Shown here: positions 59,001 to 64,000 of the stretch, piece after piece
Layout of the letters: every line of letters begins with the position of its first letter
How positions within the stretch are numbered: position 1 is the first letter of the stretch
DNA from: Babylonia areolata
Taxonomy: Eukaryota; Mollusca; Gastropoda; Neogastropoda; Buccinidae
Length of the DNA: 64,000 nt
Assembly (NCBI RefSeq): GCF_041734735.1
Contig: NC_134883.1
Span: 13,212,310 to 13,276,309 of the forward strand
Direction of reading: 5' to 3'
Program-made: the position numbers and the translations under genes
The notes under the pieces: model-generated
The model's input: only the letters and a program-made list of their open reading frames with translations
What the model was told of the DNA's origin: nothing
Databases searched by the model: none

Positions 59001-62000
59001 GTACCATGTATCCCAGTACTACCTGCTGCATGTGAAGTCTCTCAACGACGGAACAGGTGGAGGAGGAAACAGGCAGAGGAGGAAACCTTTTCCAACGGCT
59101 GTGAAGGCGGAAGAGGATGACCAAAGGGCAGGGGGAGCTCTTATCCTTGGCTGGAAGTCCTCTAGGAGATGGAACTCCGAAGAAAAAGCCTGCACCTGCC
59201 GAGGCCGTTCTAAACATGGCAGTATCTGTACCTGTGGGACTCTTGAGTGTCGGTAGGCGAGAGAGTGGGGAAGGGACTGCACAACTTCTCTTCACTAAAA
59301 AAAAGTCACCTGTGCTGGTCAGGCAACCAGGCTAATGTCGGAACAGTGAGCTAGACCTTCACCTGTGGGAAGTGCTGCACATCCAGAATCCGCCTCTTCT
59401 CCCATGTGAGGACACACACCGACAGATGAGCCTGCCTGCCTACTCATCCATCGGTCCGGTGGGAGACTCCATCACATCACAGTAGTAATGTGCCTGACTA
59501 GGAAGCGAGTGTCCACAGATTACTGTCCAGTATATGGACAGGGATTTTTACTCTCCCCTTTCACTAGACCTTGAGTGGTGGTCTGAGTGATAGTTTTTGG
59601 ATCAGATGATAAATCAAGGTGTATGTGCAGCATGTACCTAGCACTCATGAAAGAACCTGTGGCGACAAAAGGGTTGTCTCTGGCATAATTCTGTAGAAAA
59701 ACCCTCTTTAACCCTTTCACTGCCAAACTCGCATTTATGCAGCAGCTTGGTATAGGACCCATGTCACTGAAGGGTGACCAGATCATGGGTCTGTTATCCA
59801 TGAAACTATTGCTCTTAATGTTCAGTGGTAGGATGTCATATTTTCTGCCCATCACAGGGGGAATCCCCAGGTGTACTTAGACACCATATTTACTGTTTAT
59901 AGCACAAGGGAATTTTGCACTCTGAATTGACTGGCGGTGAAAGGGTTAATAGTCAACCAAATAAATTACCCATCACAGGGGGAATCCCCAGGTGTACTTA
60001 GACACCATATTTACTGTTTATAGCACAAGGGAATTTTGCACCCTGAATTGACTGGCGGTGAAAGGGTTAATAGTCCGCCAAATAAATTACCCATCACAGG
60101 GGGAATCCCCAGGTGTACTTAGACACCATATTTACTGTTTATAGCACAAGGGAATTTTGCACCCTGAATTGACTGGCGGTGAAAGGGTTAATAGTCCGCC
60201 AAATAAATTACCCATCACAGGGGGAATCCCCAGGTGTACTTAGACACCATATTTACTGTTTATAGCACAAGGGAATTTTGCACCCTGAATTGACTGGCGG
60301 TGAAAGGGTTAATAGTCCGCCAAATAAATTACCCATCACAGGGGGAATCCCCAGGTGTACTTAGACACCATATTTACTGTTTATAGCACAAGGGAATTTT
60401 GCACCCTGAATTGACTGGCGGTGAAAGGGTTAATAGTCAACCAAATAAATTACCCATCACAGGGGGAATCCCCAGGTGTACTTAGACACCATATTTACTG
60501 TTTATAGCACAAGGGAATTTTGCACTCTGAATTGACTGGCGGTGAAAGGGTTAATAGTCAACCAAATAAACTTGCAGACAGATTAACAACAACACCAACA
60601 ACAAAAGGGTAGCAATGGGCTGTGCTTTCCCTTGGGAGACCACCCCGAATTTTACACAGAAAAATGATTTATGACAAAAAGTAAGAGTAATTCAATACAA
60701 TGCAATTCAGCACATTGTTATTCAACACAACACAGCACAACACAACACAGTCTAGTCTCAATTCAGTCCAGTTCAGTCCAGTCCAGTTCAGAAAGGGGAG
60801 AAGGAACCTTCTGCATACTTGTTTTCACTCTATTTTTATGGCATGGAAGTTAATGATTCATGCAACTGTCTGTTCTCAAACACTTCTATCTTCTGTGTAT
60901 ATATATATATATATATATACATTTTTTTTTTTTGCAGTTACTGCGAGCAGCCAACCTGGTTGTGTCCTCGGCCCGATTTATGAAAAGTCTGCGAGAAGAG
61001 TTGCTGGATCCTGAGGTTTTCCATCTCAACCCAAAGGCCAGCGACACGGACTCATTCCGACGCTTTGTCAGGTGTGTGTTGCTTTTGTGTGTCAGGTTTT
61101 TCACCCTTTGCACTGTTTCATTGTCTCTGTTTTTTTTGTTGCTCTGTCTGTCTTACAACTGTACATATTAACTCACTCAGTACGGCCAGACCTCTCTTCT
61201 CCTCTACACAGACTCCTCAGATGTCCAGTGGGTGTCTGAATGACCCAACCTTTAGCTTCCGTCGTCAGAATTGTGGTATTCTTTGTCAACATTCACCTCT
61301 TCAGTATAAGAGCCTTCCGCTTGCAATATTTGGATGATGGTAATTGGGGTGAAACGCTGTTAAAGTTGTCTCTTTCACCGTTCGTATGGAGAGAGTTAAA
61401 GATGAATTTTTAAAAAATATCATGAATTAATAGTTGTCATCAAAAGGCATCAAAAAAAAAAAAAAAGTGTTCATCCTGTGCTCAAGTGTGTGCGTATGTT
61501 AGTTTATGAGTGTTAGTGCATGAACTGAGATAGCATTATGCAAGATTTTGTGTTGTATAAAAAATTATTCATTGTTATTATGGTATGATTTGTCTGTGGG
61601 TGTGTTTTTACGGGTAGAGCTGGAGGGTAGGTGGGTGATTGTAGGGTGTAGATTCTCGCGCATCTACATGCTCATGAGACATGGACTCACGTTTGTCTAC
61701 CAATGTCTTCCTTGCAGACGTTTACCTCAGTCCTTGTCATGGTACGGAGCTTACTGGTACAAGGCCTTTCCTCTGGATATGAGTCAGTACCGTCACCTCT
61801 TCAACTCCACACGCATTCCCAGGTGTGTTATGGGTGTGTACAGATTATCGATACTGCGTGATACTGCGTGGTGTACAGATGATCGATACTGGGTGATACT
61901 GCAGTGTGTACAGATGATTGATACTGGGTGATACTGTATGGTGTACACATGATCGATACTGTGTGATACTGTGTGGTGTACAGGTGATCAGTATTGTGTG

Positions 62001-63653
62001 ATACTGCATGGTGTACAGATGATCGATACTGTGTGATACTGTGTGGTGTACAGGTGATCGATACTGTGTGATACTGTGTGGTGTACAGATGATCGATACT
62101 GTATGATACTGCAGTGTGTACAGATGATCAATACTGTGTGATACTGTGTGGTGTACAGGTGATCAATACTGTGTGATACTGTGTGGTGTACAGATGATTG
62201 ATACTGTGTGATACTGCAGTGTGTACAGATGGTCGATACTGTGTGATACTGCAGTGTGTATAGGTGATCGATACTGTGTGATACTGTGTGGTGTACAGAT
62301 GATCGATACTGTGTGGTACTGCAGTGTGTACAGATGATCGATACTGGGTGATACTGCGTGCTCAAGACGGAGTTGGACAAGCAAGTGAATGAATCTTTTA
62401 TTTCAGTACATGTTGATCATATGACGAAATTGCACGATTAAAAAACAACAGCTAAAAAACCTCCCCTGTCCCCATAGGTCGTGGGAGGTTAAAACAACGG
62501 AAGGAGAGGATTGGGCCTTGCCTTCCTGTGCTGAACCCTAGACGCAGTGGATATGAGTTCAACCCCCTGATGGCCAGAAAGGCTATGGGACCTTTAACCT
62601 TTCAACTTTGATATCAGAAAAAAAAACACCTCAACCCAACACTACCAGCCTACATGTGTTTTTCTTCCAGGCCAGAGAGGGATGAACTGTACTGTGACCC
62701 GACAGCTCAGCATCTTCTGGTCATGCGAAACGGAAACTTCTACATCTTCAACATCTTCGACAGGGATGGTGAGTGTGTGACTGGTCCTGGGTGTGTGTGT
62801 GCGCTTACGTACATGAATGTCAGGGAACTGTCCCCCCCCGCCCCCCTCCAGCCCTCCACCCCCCAGTCCAATCCTCCACCCCTCCCTCCAACCCTTCCCC
62901 CCCATCTTTTTTTTTTTTAAACAGCAAATTTGGTGTTTTGTGTATGGATCGTTCCACACACTTTGACCCCACCTTGAAACTGAAACCGATTTTGTATGAG
63001 CTTTTTTTTTGCAGTGTGAAGCATGATTTTGTTTTGATTCTGTTCTTCTTCTTTTGTGTTCGTGGGCTGCAACTCCCACGTTCACGTATATATGCGAGTG
63101 GGCTTTTACGTGTATGACCGTTTTTAACTCGCCATCTTGGCAGCCATACTCCGCTTTCGGGGGTGTGCATGTTGGGTATGTTCTTGTTTCCATAACCCAC
63201 CAAACGCTGACATGGACTACAGGATCTTTAACGTGCGTATTTGATCTTCCGCTTGCGTATACGCATGAAGGGGGTTCAGGCACTAGCAGGTCTGCACATA
63301 TCTTGACCCGGGAGATCGTAAAAATCTCCACCCTTTACCCACCAGGCGCCGTCACCATGATTTGAAAACCCAGGACCCTCAGATTGAAAGCCCAACACTT
63401 TAACCATTCGGCTGTTGCGCCCGATTCTGTTTGTTCTTGATGACTTTTGCCGCTTTGTCGTGCTGAGCAGAAACAGTCATTACTGGCTTGGTTGCTGTGT
63501 GTGCAGGAAACATGGTCGACGAAAGGGAGATCTTGGCTCACTTGCAGTACATCCTTTCTGTTGATGATCCCCGGCCCTCCCACCCCCTGGGGGTACTGAC
63601 CACAGCTGACCGCGACACCTGGGCCAAGGCGCGCATGCAGCTGCTGAACGCTG
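53495..63653 (+). CDS. CPT2: Carnitine O-palmitoyltransferase 2 (CPT2), N-terminal half
   Basis: CPT2 converts long-chain acylcarnitine and CoA to acyl-CoA and carnitine on the matrix side of the inner mitochondrial membrane, feeding beta-oxidation. Nine exons join in phase: 53495-53551, 54910-54956, 55436-55647, 57062-57121, 57825-57928, 60938-61071, 61718-61822, 62671-62768 and 63507-63653. They encode 321 residues that match the family in order: [80 protein letters not shown] and [13 protein letters not shown]. The last exon reads [22 protein letters not shown] and the missing membrane segments distinguish it from CPT1. The N-terminus is basic, as for a mitochondrial presequence, and about 25-30 residues longer than the human one. 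The active-site His and the SxS region lie right of the window. All introns carry repeats, none disrupting an exon. Confidence 0.95.
53777..53813 (+). repeat. TTA trinucleotide microsatellite
   Basis: About twelve TTA units. Confidence 0.93.
54010..54475 (-). mobile_element. LINE fragment C, 3' end, degraded
   Basis: On the minus strand the text reads MKSVLL, then [20 protein letters not shown], then [18 protein letters not shown]. It continues ITRQPLTWN and [20 protein letters not shown], broken by frame changes and stops. This order is the very characteristic late segment of a mollusc LINE group related to RTE/BovB. It lies antisense in CPT2 intron 1 and is inactive. Confidence 0.8.
54910..54956 (+). 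CDS. CPT2: CPT2 exon 2
   Basis: The acceptor is ttttctgcacag and the donor gtatgt. The 47 bp read [15 protein letters not shown] plus two bases of Arg. Phase fits exon 1 and exon 3. It encodes linker or late presequence before the conserved YLQRS start of the mature family region. Confidence 0.8.
55436..55647 (+). CDS. CPT2: CPT2 exon 3
   Basis: The acceptor is gctgtgattgcag and the donor gtagat. It encodes [20 protein letters not shown], then [20 protein letters not shown] and a helix ending [16 protein letters not shown] and SLPRLP-PKLE are strongly conserved at the start of mature CPT2. Confidence 0.95.
55830..56075 (+). repeat. Dispersed repeat C copy with GT microsatellite tail
   Basis: The segment shares acagtcattt, gcctacctgggtagagctga, ctgagagctacc and cctgtgccattcagtt with 12000-12190. 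It is followed by GT/GC repeats (55977-56065) where the other copy has CA repeats. Confidence 0.75.
56303..56990 (+). mobile_element. SINE B copy split by SINE A
   Basis: The left half starts aggaggcgccattgctgaat, has a box B-like gggtttgaggcccc and runs to the 13-bp duplicated target. The right half continues tcactccactcaggtgtgca, then ggaaaggttaaaacggtgga, and ends near 56990 in a T run. Removing 56432-56838 restores the layout seen at 35606-35896. Confidence 0.78.
56432..56825 (+). mobile_element. tRNA-derived SINE A, youngest-looking copy
   Basis: The head has box A-like tagccgaatggttaaagcg and a perfect box B in gggttcgaatcatgg. The body continues to gggagttgaagcccgcaaat and the tail is a run of aga trinucleotides (56803-56825). 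A perfect 13-bp duplication gtccgattttcct flanks it at 56419-56431 and 56826-56838. The intact promoter boxes and tail suggest a recent insertion. The head resembles a tRNA but has no complete cloverleaf end. Confidence 0.92.
57062..57121 (+). CDS. CPT2: CPT2 exon 4
   Basis: The acceptor is cttttgttttcag and the donor gtcagc. It reads [19 protein letters not shown], closely matching the family segment KELHEQL-DK-NKHTSYI. Glu and Gly codons are split across its borders. Confidence 0.95.
57122..57824 (+). other. CPT2 intron 4 with SINE B-like tail minisatellite
   Basis: Around 57658-57795 the text aaattcactgccccaatgat followed by gtaaaaagtt resembles the SINE B 3' end. The closing aactttaaccttaac motif is then repeated about four times with drift. 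The rest is AT-rich. Confidence 0.6.
57825..57928 (+). CDS. CPT2: CPT2 exon 5
   Basis: The acceptor is tggacggcag and the donor gtggga. It reads [20 protein letters not shown], then [23 protein letters not shown] and FNPDP-EYN-Q-like text are diagnostic of CPT2. Confidence 0.97.
58010..58330 (+). repeat. Dispersed repeat H
   Basis: The text ccgagtcccccatacacagc followed by cacacccgggctag resembles cagattccccctacacagct and acacctgagct at 24796-24830. The rest (cacgacgtccctccaacggc, then ccgccggcactgaag) is unusually CG-rich for this window and non-coding. Confidence 0.45.
58390..58830 (+). repeat. Dispersed repeat F, second copy, with 84-bp triplication
   Basis: The left part matches 829-1041. 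From 58561 a unit beginning gatgttagtcaatatgttgt and ending in cagtccattta is present three times (58561, 58645, 58729) with a strict 84-bp period. The end reaches acatgacccct as in the first copy. Confidence 0.82.
58960..59480 (+). repeat. Repeat-derived block with LINE-like Cys/His tail
   Basis: Near 59360-59426 the + strand reads [19 protein letters not shown] and then a stop. Such short Cys/His tails close the proteins of some mollusc LINEs. Upstream text is CG-rich and includes gagagagtggggaagg, shared with repeat D. Frames are broken and no complete domain is present. Confidence 0.45.
59708..59949. mobile_element. TTAA-flanked MITE, ancestral copy
   Basis: The left end is ttaaccctttcactgcca and the right end, on the complement, is ttaaccctttcaccgcca. 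They differ at one position and each begins with TTAA. The length is 242 bp with no frame, suggesting a piggyBac-like nonautonomous element (inference). Confidence 0.8.
59851..60576 (+). repeat. 121-bp tandem, six copies, made from the TTAA element's right half
   Basis: The unit runs from atcacagggggaatcccc through ggcggtgaaagggttaa into a short flank tagtcaaccaaataaa. Starts are at 59851, 59972, 60093, 60214, 60335 and 60456, all exactly 121 bp apart and nearly identical. First and last copies share gcactctg and agtcaacc, while inner copies have gcaccctg and mostly agtccgcc. Confidence 0.95.
60938..61071 (+). CDS. CPT2: CPT2 exon 6
   Basis: The acceptor is a T-rich tract ending ttgcag and the donor gtgtgt. 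It reads [18 protein letters not shown], then [14 protein letters not shown] and [26 protein letters not shown] is a family hallmark. Confidence 0.97.
61168..61399. mobile_element. TTAA-flanked MITE in CPT2 intron 6
   Basis: The left end is ttaactcactcagtacgg and the right end, on the complement, is ttaactctctccatacga. They are imperfectly matched but share the ttaactc start and tacg. The length is 232 bp and there is no frame. Intron 6 spans 61072-61717 and has nothing else notable. Confidence 0.65.
61718..61822 (+). CDS. CPT2: CPT2 exon 7
   Basis: The acceptor is gtcttccttgcag and the donor gtgtgt. It reads [18 protein letters not shown], then [24 protein letters not shown] and [14 protein letters not shown] are nearly invariant in CPT2. 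Confidence 0.97.
61829..62360 (+). repeat. 35-bp minisatellite in CPT2 intron 7, about 15 copies
   Basis: The unit reads gatcgatactgtgtgatact then gtgtggtgtacagat, with a regular 35-bp spacing (for example 61881, 61916, 61951). It starts within a few bases of the exon 7 donor. A minority of units have gcagtgtgtacagat. Open frames through it are artefacts of the period. Confidence 0.92.
62470..62610 (+). mobile_element. SINE B 3' part in CPT2 intron 7
   Basis: The text gggaggttaaaacaacggaa, then ggagaggattgggccttgcc and gcagtggatatgagttca, matches the 3' half of SINE B. The tRNA-like head is missing, so it is 5'-truncated. Confidence 0.7.
62671..62768 (+). CDS. CPT2: CPT2 exon 8
   Basis: The acceptor is gtttttcttccag and the donor gtgagt. 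It reads [18 protein letters not shown], then [14 protein letters not shown]. It matches the family text P-RDEL--D--ARHLLVLRKG-FY-FDV-D-DG. Confidence 0.96.
62769..63506 (+). other. CPT2 intron 8 with C-rich run and SINE A
   Basis: A C-rich stretch (62832-62900) and T run precede SINE A copy 3. The remainder is unremarkable. Confidence 0.8.
63045..63422 (-). mobile_element. SINE A copy 3, full length
   Basis: On the minus strand the tRNA-like head begins gggcgcaacagccgaatggt and the box B region reads gtcctgggttttcaaatcat, weaker than in the 56432 copy. The tail at the left is ttcttcttctttt, complement of aga repeats. A 9-bp duplication gattctgtt lies at 63036-63044 and 63423-63431. Confidence 0.9.
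63507..63653 (+). CDS. CPT2: CPT2 exon 9, last exon in window
   Basis: The acceptor is gctgtgtgtgcag and the donor gtcagt. It reads NMVDERE, then [31 protein letters not shown] and MQLLNA. The order matches HLKYILSD---P---LTSENRD-WAELRQKL in the family. The next exons, with the catalytic His, lie past 64000. Confidence 0.95.
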
Positions 63654-64000
63654 GTCAGTTTTGTGCACTGTGGCATATCTGTTATTCATGAATTTAATGA
63701 GGTATCATATTCTTGTTTATGCTTTTTTTTTCTCCCTCCACACCTGACAGAGTGCGTTGTGTTACGCAGTTGGTCAGGCATCTGCTTAGCAGATGTGGTG
63801 TAGCGTGTATGGATTTGTCCGAACACAGTAACGCCTCCTTGAGTAACTGAACTGGACTGAACTTGCCCTTGACAACACACTGCCCATGCAAACTTTTTTG
63901 TGTTCTGTGGGGTTGTGTTGTAGAACTTAGGTGTTGCCCTTTACAACACACTTTCCATGCAATCATTTTTGTGTTCTGTGGAGTTGTGTTGAAGAACTTT
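63654..64000 (+). other. CPT2 intron 9, incomplete
   Basis: There is no exon before the window end. A short duplicated motif (gcccttgacaacacactgcc at about 63867 and gccctttacaacacactttc at about 63936, each followed by catgcaa and a ttttgtgttctgtgg) marks a local ~70-bp duplication. Confidence 0.7.

Larger units (their letters stand above)
57929..60937 (+). other. CPT2 intron 5, 3 kb, mostly repeats
   Basis: The contents in order are repeat H, repeat F with an 84-bp triplication, LINE-tail-like text, and the amplified TTAA element. A short ttcaacacaacacagcac/cagtccagttcag simple stretch (60719-60790) and an AT microsatellite (60897-60920) follow. Confidence 0.7.

Noticed and set aside
61988-62384. 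130-codon minus-strand frame
   Set aside because: It lies entirely in the 35-bp minisatellite of CPT2 intron 7.

Overview
The window reads as invertebrate nuclear DNA, most likely from a mollusc and probably a gastropod. The basis is AT-rich sequence with very long introns, dense CA/GT microsatellites, BovB/RTE-like LINE tails, several tRNA-derived SINE families and small TTAA- or TA-flanked inverted-repeat elements. The mollusc call is inferred from repeat style and was not checked against a database. No rRNA or bona fide tRNA gene, CRISPR array, bacterial operon, or LTR- or virus-like element was recognised.

Two protein-coding genes can be supported, both on the + strand and both spliced. 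The left one is an unrecognised gene with five phase-compatible coding exons (8686-8784, 11403-11453, 26697-26824, 31257-31350, 44943-45037). They give a continuous 154-residue C-terminal reading ending in a stop, and the 5' part lies left of the window. An alternative in-frame terminal exon is possible at 33639-33695. The right one is carnitine O-palmitoyltransferase 2 (CPT2), the mitochondrial long-chain acyl transferase. Its start is at 53495 and nine exons run to 63653 with every junction in phase. The catalytic half, including the active-site histidine, lies beyond the right edge.

The remaining ~97% is intron and intergenic repeat. Left part (1-8685): a 35-bp minisatellite with ~22 copies, a degraded minus-strand LINE and a SINE. 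The 15-kb intron (11454-26696) holds a 2.2-kb array of a 33/42-bp unit. Each standard unit carries an acceptor-like motif on + and an AATAAA on -. A SINE with an inferable empty site also lies there. The next two introns hold two more LINE fragments, a hairpin-headed nonautonomous element, a tRNA-derived SINE and assorted duplications. The intergenic stretch (45038-53494) holds a TA-flanked element, a TTAA-flanked element, a GC-rich island and the CPT2 promoter region. CPT2 introns hold a SINE nested in a SINE, a TTAA element whose right half is amplified six-fold as a 121-bp tandem, a second TTAA element and a 35-bp minisatellite starting almost at a splice donor.

Nothing looks like a new enzymatic or defence system. 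The most unusual items are the 33-bp array, the amplified TTAA element, the unidentified five-exon gene and the SINE insertions with recoverable target duplications.
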